The notes under the pieces are model-generated. The model was not told the origin of the DNA, searched no databases, and was given only the letters and a program-made list of their open reading frames with translations. Positions 17,492 through 25,310 of a stretch of 64,000 nucleotides of DNA are shown here, piece after piece. The translations under genes and the position numbers were made by a program. Source of the stretch: Pedobacter sp. BMA (GTDB lineage Bacteria > Bacteroidota > Bacteroidia > Sphingobacteriales > Sphingobacteriaceae); NCBI RefSeq assembly GCF_001027745.1, contig NZ_LECU01000009.1, forward strand, positions 112,983 to 176,982, in the 5' to 3' direction. The first letter of the stretch is position 1. Each line of letters starts with the position of its first letter.

Positions 17492-17986
17492 TTAAGGCTT
17501 AACAGCCCTGTTTAATTTTCTTTGCATTAAAAACTGTAGAACTGAACCAGCAATAAACAATACCAGCAAAACCAATAGCGTTCGAGCAATAATTGGATCG
17601 GTGGGGCTTTTTGCTAAGGGGTGCCCAAGTGGCACACGGGTAAAGGTTTCGTTAACGGTAGGTATCCATGATAGGAAAAAGCTTAAGGATAGCAGGAAGT
17701 TCTCTACATATCGAAGCGTTTTATTAAATTGTTTGCGGCTGAAAAGGAAGTACGCTACAACAACCATAATCAGGATAAATATTGAAAATACATGACCGGC
17801 ATTAAAGCCGCCGTGTTTGGAAATGCCTAATGCAGTTAAGGAGGTGATGACGGTGCCAAGGGCATATATTTTGCCCGATGTTTCTGCTAGATTGATTTTT
17901 CCATATTTAAGGTAAGATACAATTGCCGCAACAATGGCTGTTACCCCTATAACGGTATGAAAAATTCCTAATGACGATAATCCCAT
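17492..17986 (-). CDS. Multi-pass membrane protein, DUF2306-like
   Basis: The 164-residue protein has about five membrane segments: near residues 5-27, 38-56, 63-82, 90-112 and 135-155. The stretch ETSGKIYALGTVITSLTALG followed by GHVFSIF recalls DUF2306-type membrane proteins, where a Gly-xxx-Tyr and a His occupy conserved positions. No enzyme motif is seen. It is divergent in regulation from the receptor operon and lies just downstream of an AraC-type gene on the same strand (85-base gap), so it may be a target of that regulator. Confidence 0.5.
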   Translation of the reverse strand: MGLSSLGIFHTVIGVTAIVAAIVSYLKYGKINLAETSGKIYALGTVITSLTALGISKHGGFNAGHVFSIFILIMVVVAYFLFSRKQFNKTLRYVENFLLSLSFFLSWIPTVNETFTRVPLGHPLAKSPTDPIIARTLLVLLVLFIAGSVLQFLMQRKLNRAVKP

Positions 17987-18071
17987 GTTTTTTGATGTTT
18001 AATTGTTTTGTCGTTATTGACAATGCAAATATGGGTTAGAAAACAAAAAAGCTTTTTGCGATTTGGTTCAA

Positions 18072-18926
18072 TTATTTGGCGATTTGGTTCAACCTGTAAT
18101 TGCTGGGTGGAAGGCCAAATTTATCACTAAAACTCCTGGTGAAATTGGCTAATTCACTAAATCCACATTCAAAAGCGATATCTGTAATGCGCATATTAGA
18201 AACGACGAGAAGCTCAGCCGCTTTTTCAAGTCGCTTGCTTTTAATATAGTTGCCCGGAGTATCATTGTAGTGTTTGGCAAACTCCCGCTTAAAAGATGAT
18301 AAACTCAGGTTGCAATAATCGGCCAGTTCATTGAGCGTGATGTGGGCAAATAGATTGGCTTCAATAATTTGTTTGAAGGAGTAAACGGTAGGCGAGAACA
18401 ACTGCGCCAAAATCATTTGTACAGCATCGGCACTCTTAGTCTGAGATAGTAAAATGATGATCTCCTTCAATTTCAACACCAGAATATCCTCATTTACCAG
18501 CATGGGATTTTCGAAATAAAACAATAACCCTTCTATGTACCGGTGAATTAAAAAATCGTTGTTAATCCTTTCGCTGGTTTTATTCGAAACCCTGTTTTTT
18601 GGCTGTTGCAAAAGTTTTGGCAATTCCCTGTCGTAAATTTTCTTTAGAATATCCGGGTGGAAATGTACAATAACCAGTTTATTTTGGCTGGTAGCCGTGG
18701 AGTTGCTCATTTGATTGCCTACTGTTCGGCAATTTAGCAGTACAGATTCCGTGTTGCCAACCTTAAATTGCTTCTCGTCTATTTTGTATTGTATTTCGTT
18801 GTCGAGCATATAATGAAAACAGGCGTTATCTGCTGCAGGCATTTCGTGAACAAAAGGCTGCTTCAATACCAAAACTTCTAATAACGTTTTGCCAAATAAA
18901 TCATATTGCTGGTGTTCGATGACCAT
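18072..18926 (-). CDS. AraC-family transcriptional regulator
   Basis: The 284-residue protein has an N-terminal sensor domain of the ExsA/cupin-like kind (residues 1-160) and a C-terminal double HTH: ITLNELADYCNLSLSSFKRE with NDTPGNYIKSKRLEKAAELL, then RITDIAFECGFSELANFTRS and the family's FxxKFGxxPSxYR end. A ligand is not evident. The membrane-protein gene at 17492 lies downstream on the same strand. Confidence 0.85.
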   Translation of the reverse strand: MVIEHQQYDLFGKTLLEVLVLKQPFVHEMPAADNACFHYMLDNEIQYKIDEKQFKVGNTESVLLNCRTVGNQMSNSTATSQNKLVIVHFHPDILKKIYDRELPKLLQQPKNRVSNKTSERINNDFLIHRYIEGLLFYFENPMLVNEDILVLKLKEIIILLSQTKSADAVQMILAQLFSPTVYSFKQIIEANLFAHITLNELADYCNLSLSSFKREFAKHYNDTPGNYIKSKRLEKAAELLVVSNMRITDIAFECGFSELANFTRSFSDKFGLPPSNYRLNQIAK

Positions 18927-18961
18927 CTGTAGTTGAGCTTTATCAAATATAGATATTAGTT

Positions 18962-19177
18962 TTGATGATGCTCACACTTTTGGCAGCCTGTCTGGCGGCC
19001 TGCAGTAATTTACGGAAAGACAGTATAAATGGTATTCAGCTTATAATGGCGGATCTGTCCATCGGAAAGCTTGATCTAAAGGGGGGAAGATTTTGCAATC
19101 TTAAGGGGATAAATGTTCCGCTATTAGCCTACAAAAATCTGCGCTTTGCCTACAAATGCAGAGGCAGGTCTCACTAA
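18962..19177 (+). pseudogene. Truncated duplicate of the spanin-like lipoprotein gene
   Basis: The first 20 or so codons (MMMLTLLAACLAACSNLRKD) closely match the spanin-like protein at 11786 (LLLLAACLVACTTLRKD), and the DNA matches too: TTGGCAGCCTG and TTTACGGAAAGA occur in both. After LRKD the similarity ends, the frame runs through non-coding-looking sequence and stops at 19175. The lipobox survives but the periplasmic part and C-terminal helix are gone. This is a partial duplication, probably not a functional spanin; a short lipopeptide could still be made. Confidence 0.6.
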
Positions 19178-19182
19178 TTTTG
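19175..19182 (+). promoter_or_regulatory. Candidate -7 promoter box of the SDR gene
   Basis: TAATTTTG matches the Bacteroidota -7 consensus TAnnTTTG and lies 23 bases before the ATG at 19206, giving a short leader. A TTTG at 19145-19148 is rather far upstream (26-base gap) to be its -33 partner. Confidence 0.4.
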
Positions 19183-19205
19183 TCGTGTAGAAATAAATAA
19201 ATATT

Positions 19206-20042
19206 ATGGAACAGCAAAATAGAGTATGGTTTATCACCGGGTCATCCCGTGGTTTCGGGCGTGTATGGACAGAAGCAGCATTAAAACGTGGCGATAAAGT
19301 AGTGGCTACAGCAAGGAAGCTGGAGAGCATTTCTGATTTCAGCGAAAAGTATGGCGACCAGGTATTGCCGCTGGAGTTGGACGTAACAAAACCGGATCAG
19401 GTTAAAGAAGCAGTTCAAAAAGCTCATATACATTTTGGAAAACTTGATATTGTGCTAAACAACGCAGGTTATTCATTAGTGGGCACTATTGAGGAAGCAA
19501 CTGCAGATGAAATCCGGGCTTTGTATGAAACCAACATTATTGGTCCGGTAAGCGTAATTCAGGCGGCGTTGCCCATCTTGAGGGCACAAGGTTCTGGCCA
19601 TATCTTAGGAACTTCAAGTAACATCGGGCATTTCACTTTGCCGGTTTTGGGATATTACAGCTCTTCAAAATGGGCATTTGAGGCCATCCACGAAAGCCTT
19701 GCAGAAGAGGTAAAGCAGTTTAAAATCAAAGTCACCATTATTGAACCAGGAGCATATGCTACCGAATTCGGTAGTCAGGAATCATTAAAGTTCGCAGGCA
19801 ATATTGAGGCGTACACAGCGCTGAAGACAGAATTTATTAAAAACCTTTCGTCCTTTGAGCAGGGAGATCCTAATGCAACGGCACAAGCGCTTTTTAAAGT
19901 TGTAGATGCTGAAAACCCACCGTTGCGTTTTAATATGGGAAGCCATAATCTTCCATTGATCAAGGGGGTTTATGCAGAACGTATTGCCTTATGGGAATTG
20001 TGGGATGAAGTTTCAAAATCAGCACAGGGTAATAAGGGATAA
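19206..20042 (+). CDS. SDR-family oxidoreductase
   Basis: The 278-residue classical short-chain dehydrogenase has cofactor motif TGSSRGFG, LNNAGYS and the active-site GYYSSSKWAFEAI with Tyr-xxx-Lys. ATARKLESI after strand 2 carries an Arg as usual for NADP preference. It is of the subgroup related to ketoreductases and retinol-dehydrogenase-like SDRs; substrate unknown. A terminator follows at once, then an AraC gene in the same direction that may regulate it. Confidence 0.85.
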   Translation: MEQQNRVWFITGSSRGFGRVWTEAALKRGDKVVATARKLESISDFSEKYGDQVLPLELDVTKPDQVKEAVQKAHIHFGKLDIVLNNAGYSLVGTIEEATADEIRALYETNIIGPVSVIQAALPILRAQGSGHILGTSSNIGHFTLPVLGYYSSSKWAFEAIHESLAEEVKQFKIKVTIIEPGAYATEFGSQESLKFAGNIEAYTALKTEFIKNLSSFEQGDPNATAQALFKVVDAENPPLRFNMGSHNLPLIKGVYAERIALWELWDEVSKSAQGNKG

Positions 20043-20050
20043 TTTTAAAT

Positions 20051-20078
20051 AAAACCGGTTATTTTAATAGCCGGTTTT
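20051..20078 (+). terminator. Intrinsic terminator after the SDR gene
   Basis: AAAACCGG and CCGGTTTT form an 8-bp stem around TTATTTTAATAG, followed by ATTATCTTT, 8 bases past the SDR stop codon. Confidence 0.75.
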
Positions 20079-20088
20079 ATTATCTTTA

Positions 20089-21021
20089 ATGGAAGAATTT
20101 ATGAAAAAAGAGGAACAGGCACCTACAAAGTTTAAATCACTTAGAGAAGCACATCTATTTTTCGACCTGCCGGAACCCAGGCATCCGCTGGTTAGCATGA
20201 TAAACGAAGTGCATAGTTTTATGCCACCTGATAAACTTCACCATCGCCATGTGCTGGGTTTTTACAAGATATCATATAAACCAAGGTTAAGTGGCAAAGT
20301 AGAATACGGACAGGATTACTATGACTTTGATCAGGGCGGACTATTATTTGCTGCACCTGGTCAGATTATCGGAGGTAAAGGTTCTGAAGATTCTGCCTGT
20401 TCTCAGTTTTCATTGTTTATACACCCCGACTTCTTTTTAGGCTACCCGCTTGCTAAAAAGATAAAGCAGTTTGGTTTCTTCTCCTATTCCATTAAAGAGA
20501 CGTTACATCTCTCGGAAGAAGAAAAAAATACAATCCTTTCTATATTTAGTTTTATCGAAAATGAATTGAATGCTAGGATAGACGATTTCAGCCACGATGT
20601 GATCATATCACAGTTTGAATTACTATTTAACTATGCCAATCGTTTTTATAAAAGACAATTCATTACCCGAAAGGCAGTAGGGGGTAATGTGCTTGAGAGA
20701 TTCGAGACCTTATTGGATGTCTATTTTAAGGATGATTTGGCTTTGAAATTTGGGTTACCCTCTGTTTCATACTTTGCAGACAAGCTAAATCTTTCTTCGA
20801 GTTATTTAACTGATATGCTCCGTTCGCTAACCGGACAAAGTACGCAGCAGCATATACATGAAAGACTGATCATTGAATCCAAACAGATGCTCTCAACCAC
20901 AAACCTTTCTGTAGGAGAGGTTGCATATGCACTGGGATTTGAGCATCCTCAATCGTTCAATAATCTGTTTAAGTCCAAAACGACAATTTCTCCAATGGAA
21001 TTCAGAAGGTCGTTCAATTGA
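20089..21021 (+). CDS. AraC-family transcriptional regulator
   Basis: The 310-residue protein has an N-terminal cupin-type sensor region (YDFDQGGLLFAAPGQIIGGK) and a C-terminal double HTH: SVSYFADKLNLSSSYLTDML, then LSVGEVAYALGFEHPQSFNN and a FRRSFN end. This is the common Bacteroidota AraC subgroup with a SYLTDMLRSLTGQS linker. An alternative ATG lies at 20101. It starts ten bases after the terminator of the SDR gene. Confidence 0.85.
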   Translation: MEEFMKKEEQAPTKFKSLREAHLFFDLPEPRHPLVSMINEVHSFMPPDKLHHRHVLGFYKISYKPRLSGKVEYGQDYYDFDQGGLLFAAPGQIIGGKGSEDSACSQFSLFIHPDFFLGYPLAKKIKQFGFFSYSIKETLHLSEEEKNTILSIFSFIENELNARIDDFSHDVIISQFELLFNYANRFYKRQFITRKAVGGNVLERFETLLDVYFKDDLALKFGLPSVSYFADKLNLSSSYLTDMLRSLTGQSTQQHIHERLIIESKQMLSTTNLSVGEVAYALGFEHPQSFNNLFKSKTTISPMEFRRSFN

Positions 21022-21260
21022 TTGTTACTAAAATACAGCATCTTTTTACTTGCCGGATCAATCTGGCAAGGTTGAGTCGATTGAGCATTTCCTTAAATGA
21101 ACCGGAGGAATTCCTGAGCTTGCATCTTATGCCGCTAAATCCTAACCATCAAAAGGTCAAACGTTTTTAGGAAGCAGGGCAAAGTTTTGGTAACAGACAC
21201 CTGTACCTGGATTATTCTTATTGGTTGTTTTATTTCTCTAATAAAATTAGCTTTAAATTA

Positions 21261-21289
21261 AATTTGCTAAAATAATTAGTATAAATTTG
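21261..21289 (+). promoter_or_regulatory. Promoter and candidate operator of the umuD-like operon
   Basis: TAAATTTG (21282-21289) matches TAnnTTTG, with a TTTG at 21263-21266 as a possible -33 box at a slightly short 15-base spacing. An imperfect dyad covers the same bases: AATTTGCTAA (21261-21270) against TTAGTATAAATT (21276-21287). Overlap of promoter and dyad is what a damage-controlled repressor site would look like. No LexA box is known to me for this genus, so the operator is a guess. Confidence 0.45.
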
Positions 21290-21310
21290 TTGTGGTAAAG
21301 CAATGGATGT

Positions 21311-21739
21311 ATGATCAGGTCGTTTGAGAAAAGAGCAGAGCAAAAGATTTCGGGATTTCAGTCTCCGGCGGCAGATTACCTGGAAGGACGACTGGATATT
21401 GCTGAAAAGCTGGTGGTTGATCCGCATACAACCTTTTACTTTAAGATGGAGGGTGATGCAATGCGTTCATTCGGCATTGATGCAGGAGATATCCTGGTGG
21501 TAGACCGTTCATTGAAAGTTTGTGCCGGTGCAGTAGTAATTGCCTTTATTTCCGGCTGTTTTTCCTGCAGGATGTACATGGTGATTGGCGGGGAGGCCGC
21601 TTTGCGAAATGATAAAGGCGATACGCTGGAAAAGGACATGTCGGAAATTTCCATCTGGGGTGTGGTAACGGCGATTTGCCGGGGCATGCTGCCGGCAGGA
21701 TTAAAGCAGGGGAGGTACAGGGATGTTTGCACTTTGTGA
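21311..21739 (+). CDS. UmuD-like S24 protein with both catalytic residues replaced
   Basis: The 142-residue protein aligns over its length with UmuD: GFQSPAADYLEGRLDI matches the cleavage region and first strand (E. coli CGFPSPAADY), and YFKMEGDAM, GDILVVDRSL and VVIAFISGCFSCRM match the peptidase core. The nucleophile Ser of GDSM is Ala50 here (codon GCA), and the general-base Lys of FTVKK is Arg87 (codon AGG). The Cys-Gly cleavage site is Ser-Gly. Self-cleavage to UmuD' therefore seems impossible. It overlaps umuC by 17 bases, so it still belongs to the polymerase V operon. Confidence 0.85.
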   Translation: MIRSFEKRAEQKISGFQSPAADYLEGRLDIAEKLVVDPHTTFYFKMEGDAMRSFGIDAGDILVVDRSLKVCAGAVVIAFISGCFSCRMYMVIGGEAALRNDKGDTLEKDMSEISIWGVVTAICRGMLPAGLKQGRYRDVCTL

Positions 21740-22967
21740 CTGTAATAACTTTTATGCTTCTGCCGAGCGTTTGTTTCGCCCCGAACTCAATGGTTTGCCG
21801 ATTGTGGTGCTGAGCAATAATGATGGCTGCGTGATTGCCAGGAGTGAGGAAGCAAAAGCCTGTGGTATTAAAATGGGTGATCCGGAGTTTTTGGTTCGCG
21901 ATCTGATTAAAAAGTTCGATATCCAGGTGTTTTCCAGCAACTATGTATTGTATGGGGATATGAGTGAGCGGGTGATGCATAACCTGGCCAGATGGTTTCC
22001 GAGATTGGATGTGTATTCGATTGATGAAGCTTTTGGATGGCTGGGCGGGGTTTCGGATTTAGCAACTTATGTGCCCAGGATCAGGAAATCGGTGGTCAGG
22101 AACTCGGGTATTCCGGTTTCGATTGGTGTTGCACCTTCTAAAACACTGGCCAAGCTGGCCAATAAACTGGCCAAGAAAAACAATGGGGTAATGGTGCTGG
22201 ATACGGATGAAAAGATAACCGCTGCAGTCCATGATTTTCCGGTGCACGACCTTTGGGGCGTGGGACGCCAGTATTATAAAAAGTTTGAAGAGTTGAAAAT
22301 TGAAACTGCTGGTCAGCTGCGTGACATGCCAGAAATGTGGTTTAAGCAACACATGACCATTATTGGTCAGCGAATGTGGAATGAGCTTTGGGGAAGGCCG
22401 GCCATACCGATTGATGCAGTACGCGAAAGTACCAAAGGGGTAACCGTGAGCCGCTCGTTTAGAAATTATATTGAGCAGCCAGACATCCTGGCGGAAGCCG
22501 TGACGCTTTATGCCACAAGACTGGCCGAGAAGCTGCGTGCTCAGGGACTTCGCTGCCTGTATCTGCAGGTGTTTTTATATACCAATGAGAACAGGGAAGA
22601 TCATCCGCAACATTTTCCCTCGCATACCCACAAGCTGCTGATTGCGAGCAATAATACCTCCGATCTGGTGAAAATCGCCGTAACGGTATCGGCCCGGCTT
22701 TTTAAGTACGGCATGAAGTATCGTAAGGCGGGGGTGATTGCTACTGGACTGGTACCAGAATCGGAATTACAGCTGAATATTTTTTCTGCACACGATGGTG
22801 GAAAGAAGGACAGGGTATCGGAAGTGCTCGATAAACTGAACCTGGCTTATGGCAGGGGAACGCTGCGCATGGCGACGGAAGGATATGAGAAAAAGTGGCG
22901 CCTGAAGCATGAGTTTTTGTCGAAGGGTTATACCACCCGCTGGACGGATATTATTAAAGTAAAATAG
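21723..22967 (+). CDS. umuC: Y-family translesion DNA polymerase, UmuC-like
   Basis: The 414-residue protein shows the palm and finger motifs of Y-family polymerases: LCDCNNFYASAERLF with metal-binding Asp, VLSNNDGCVIARS, SNYVLYGDMSERV and the catalytic VYSIDEAFG (Asp-Glu). The helix-hairpin-helix DLWGVGRQYYKKFEEL follows and SRSF begins the little-finger part. Near residue 350 QLNIF matches the beta-clamp-binding motif QLxLF. It copies damaged DNA, in E. coli as a complex with UmuD'2 and RecA. It is the second gene of the damage-response operon. Confidence 0.9.
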   Translation: MFALCDCNNFYASAERLFRPELNGLPIVVLSNNDGCVIARSEEAKACGIKMGDPEFLVRDLIKKFDIQVFSSNYVLYGDMSERVMHNLARWFPRLDVYSIDEAFGWLGGVSDLATYVPRIRKSVVRNSGIPVSIGVAPSKTLAKLANKLAKKNNGVMVLDTDEKITAAVHDFPVHDLWGVGRQYYKKFEELKIETAGQLRDMPEMWFKQHMTIIGQRMWNELWGRPAIPIDAVRESTKGVTVSRSFRNYIEQPDILAEAVTLYATRLAEKLRAQGLRCLYLQVFLYTNENREDHPQHFPSHTHKLLIASNNTSDLVKIAVTVSARLFKYGMKYRKAGVIATGLVPESELQLNIFSAHDGGKKDRVSEVLDKLNLAYGRGTLRMATEGYEKKWRLKHEFLSKGYTTRWTDIIKVK

Positions 22968-23029
22968 ATTTTTGTTTTAAGGTTTTTGGATAAACGATTC
23001 CGGTGTTGCCGGAAAGAAAGGAAAAGAAG

Positions 23030-23710
23030 ATGTGTGGAAGAACATTAATTGGGGAGAGTAAGGCGATGGCGGCCAAAGCCGGCGTGATTTTGGGCGGTGA
23101 GGCAAAGGAAAAGGATACCAACCGTCCGCCGGGAACAGATATGCCGGTGATTCTGGATGCGAGGCCCGGCAAACTGCATTACGTGAAATGGGGGCTGATC
23201 CCTTCAGGATCAAGAGAAGTACCCAAGTTTGCCACCACGTATTGCCGCATAGAGACCATGCACAGCCTGCCCAGCTACCGGCAGCTGATTGGCCGCAGGC
23301 ACTGTGTGTTTGTGGTGGAGGGTTTTTATGAGTGGGACCGGAACAGCAAGGTGAAACAACCTTATTTTTTTGAGCGTGTAGACAAAGGTATTATGCTGCT
23401 GGCGGGCTTCTGGGACAGCTGGAAAGATCCTAAAACGGGTATTGTGATCCCTTCCTGTACGATGATTATGCAGCCGGCAAATAATTTTATGTCGAAAATA
23501 CACGACCGGATGCCTTGCCTGCTTTCGCAAAGCGAAAGTGGGATATGGCTGGATAGGGAACTACCTGCATCGGAGCGGCTTAAGGTGCTTCATCCGGTGG
23601 ATGATTTCCTCCTAAAAGGCTGGCAGGTAGACGCCAAGCTGAATAATGCCAGGAATAAGGACGACGATAATAATAAACCTTCGGGGCCTGACCTGAGCTT
23701 GTTTAATTAA
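23030..23710 (+). CDS. yedK: SOS response-associated protein, HMCES/YedK family
   Basis: Starting at ATG 23030 the protein begins MCGRT, placing Cys at position 2, which must be N-terminal after Met removal to form the thiazolidine crosslink with abasic sites; the longer frame from 23003 would hide it. Other family residues are VEGFYEW (active-site Glu) and IHDRMP (active-site His). The Asn usually found in an NARxET motif is replaced: the sequence is ATTYCRIET, with Tyr in the Asn position. At 226 residues the length is normal. HMCES proteins shield abasic sites in single-stranded DNA, fitting an operon with UmuC and AlkB. Confidence 0.9.
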   Translation: MCGRTLIGESKAMAAKAGVILGGEAKEKDTNRPPGTDMPVILDARPGKLHYVKWGLIPSGSREVPKFATTYCRIETMHSLPSYRQLIGRRHCVFVVEGFYEWDRNSKVKQPYFFERVDKGIMLLAGFWDSWKDPKTGIVIPSCTMIMQPANNFMSKIHDRMPCLLSQSESGIWLDRELPASERLKVLHPVDDFLLKGWQVDAKLNNARNKDDDNNKPSGPDLSLFN

Positions 23711-23731
23711 ATATTTTTACTTTTTGCCAGG

Positions 23732-24355
23732 ATGGAACAACTGAGCTTTTTTGGGATAGCGGGGCAGACAGTGGGCTTGCCCCTGGATGTACTGGAATAT
23801 CGCTCGGGCTTTATTCCGGAGAGGGAGAGTGATGCCATGCTGGCTGAGCTGATTTCCACTACACCATGGAAACAAAAAGTGGTGAAGTATTACGATAAGG
23901 AAGTGATAACGCCAAGGTTATCTGCTTTTTACGGTGATGAGACGCAGGTGGATTATACTGCGCTCGGTAAGTCTGCACCATTGAACTGGACGGAACCTTT
24001 GTTGTCATTAAAGGGGCTGGTGGAACCCGTGGCAGGCATTGCCTTCAACAGCGTGTTGCTCAATTATTATCGGGACGGGCAGGATTCAGTAGCCTGGCAC
24101 AGCGATAATGAAACAGTAATGGGTTCGCATCCGATTATTGCTTCGGTATCTTTCGGACAGGTGCGGAGCTTTGATATCCGGTTGAAGGCCAATCATGCAG
24201 TGAAGCATTCCGTGCGACTGGAGCATGGTTCGCTGTTGTTGATGAAGGGTGATTTGCAGCAGAAATGGGACCATAGGATTGCTAAATCCAAAGCCTTTAT
24301 GCGCCCTAGGTTAAACCTGACTTTCAGGCGAATCATTAATCCTTTAAGCGTATGA
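23732..24355 (+). CDS. alkB: AlkB-type 2-oxoglutarate/Fe(II) DNA dioxygenase
   Basis: The 207-residue protein has the AlkB core: TPRLSAFYGD, LLNYYRDGQDSVAWHSDNE with the HxD iron ligands, SVSFGQVRSFDIR, the distal His in QKWDHRI, and RLNLTFRR with the 2-oxoglutarate-binding Arg. It belongs to the ALKBH2/3-like bacterial group that reverses 1-methyladenine and 3-methylcytosine damage. It lies 22 bases after the HMCES gene and overlaps the next gene by 4 bases. Confidence 0.9.
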   Translation: MEQLSFFGIAGQTVGLPLDVLEYRSGFIPERESDAMLAELISTTPWKQKVVKYYDKEVITPRLSAFYGDETQVDYTALGKSAPLNWTEPLLSLKGLVEPVAGIAFNSVLLNYYRDGQDSVAWHSDNETVMGSHPIIASVSFGQVRSFDIRLKANHAVKHSVRLEHGSLLLMKGDLQQKWDHRIAKSKAFMRPRLNLTFRRIINPLSV

Positions 24356-24852
24356 TCAAATTACATTATATCCACGAGGATGGCGCCTCAGCACTTGGCT
24401 TCAGTGCTTATCTGCTTTTGCAGGAGAATAACGGTGAACCGTTTATGATTTTGCGGGATGATGAAATCCTGGGCGAGCTGGATATGAAGGGCGGCTGCTG
24501 GAAGGCATCGGGCACATCTGATCTGAACAGAGACTTTTTACAGGCCGTTGGACAGTTTATCGATGCCCAGGCGTTTTCAACTCTACCAGCTATGCTGCTT
24601 TCACGTTGGGCGGATGATCTGGAGGAGGTGGTGGTGCAATCGGAAAGCGATTATTTGCTGGTTTGTAAACCGGCAAGGGATTTTGCTTTTTTTGAGCGCA
24701 TTTTCCGGGAGTTCATCACAGGAATAATCAGAGGTGAGGGGCTATTTAATTTTAAGGTTTTCGATGCAGGCTTTGAAAGGGATTTTGAGCTCAATGTAGA
24801 AGCGAAGGCGGTGGATAGGGCTTATGCCGGCCTTGAGAAATGGCAGGTGTAA
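24352..24852 (+). CDS. Unknown protein, last gene of the damage-response operon
   Basis: The 166-residue soluble protein starts in an ATGA overlap with alkB, so it is almost certainly translated with it. It has no signal peptide or membrane helix. Visible features are an N-terminal strand-rich part (FMILRDDEILGELDMKGGCW) and acidic helices (RWADDLEEVVVQSESDY, AVDRAYAGLEKW). I do not recognise a family. Position suggests a role linked to lesion bypass or alkylation repair. Confidence 0.7.
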   Translation: MIKLHYIHEDGASALGFSAYLLLQENNGEPFMILRDDEILGELDMKGGCWKASGTSDLNRDFLQAVGQFIDAQAFSTLPAMLLSRWADDLEEVVVQSESDYLLVCKPARDFAFFERIFREFITGIIRGEGLFNFKVFDAGFERDFELNVEAKAVDRAYAGLEKWQV

Positions 24853-24857
24853 TGAGC

Positions 24858-24889
24858 AAAAAAAAACATCCGCCTTTTGAGCGGATGTT
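24858..24889 (-). terminator. Intrinsic terminator of the cold-shock gene
   Basis: On the minus strand AACATCCGC and GCGGATGTT form a 9-bp stem with a 7-base loop, followed by nine T. It sits between the convergent damage operon and the cold-shock gene. Confidence 0.85.
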
Positions 24890-24915
24890 CTTAACAATTT
24901 ATGAAGGGTACGATC

Positions 24916-25107
24916 TTATCCTATCTTAACATTGATTGCGTTCAGGCCTTTTCTGCCCTCTTCTACATCATAGCTTACTGTGTCATTCTCACGAATGTTA
25001 TCTAGTAAACCAGATACGTGTACAAAAAGTTCTGCATCGCCATTAGCTGGTACGATAAATCCAAAACCTTTTGTCTCATTGAAAAATTTTACTGTTCCTT
25101 GTTGCAT
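24916..25107 (-). CDS. Cold-shock domain protein
   Basis: The 63-residue protein is a single CspA-type OB fold: GTVKFFNETKGFGFI (RNP1) and ELFVHVSG (RNP2-type), ending in VEEGRKGLNAINVKI. Such proteins bind single-stranded RNA or DNA and unwind mRNA structure. The gene is monocistronic with a strong terminator and an AT-rich leader of about 200 bases, as usual for csp genes. Confidence 0.95.
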   Translation of the reverse strand: MQQGTVKFFNETKGFGFIVPANGDAELFVHVSGLLDNIRENDTVSYDVEEGRKGLNAINVKIG

Positions 25108-25310
25108 TATATTTTATTTTAATTATTCTCAAATATACTAAAAATAATTGAAAATCAAAATGTTATATTTTTCATCTTGAGTTGTTGATCAACTGAAATA
25201 TGCATTTATTAACCACGCATCGCCCAGCAATGGGTTATATCAGCATTCCGGCGATATTTTAAAATTTGGTTGAAGGCGTACGGAATTGAAATATCCTGTA
25301 ACAGTTTACT

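Noticed and set aside
21049..21070. Hairpin CTTGCC/GGCAAG after the AraC gene as terminator
   Set aside because: The T-run lies upstream of the stem on the plus strand and no T-tract follows it on either strand.
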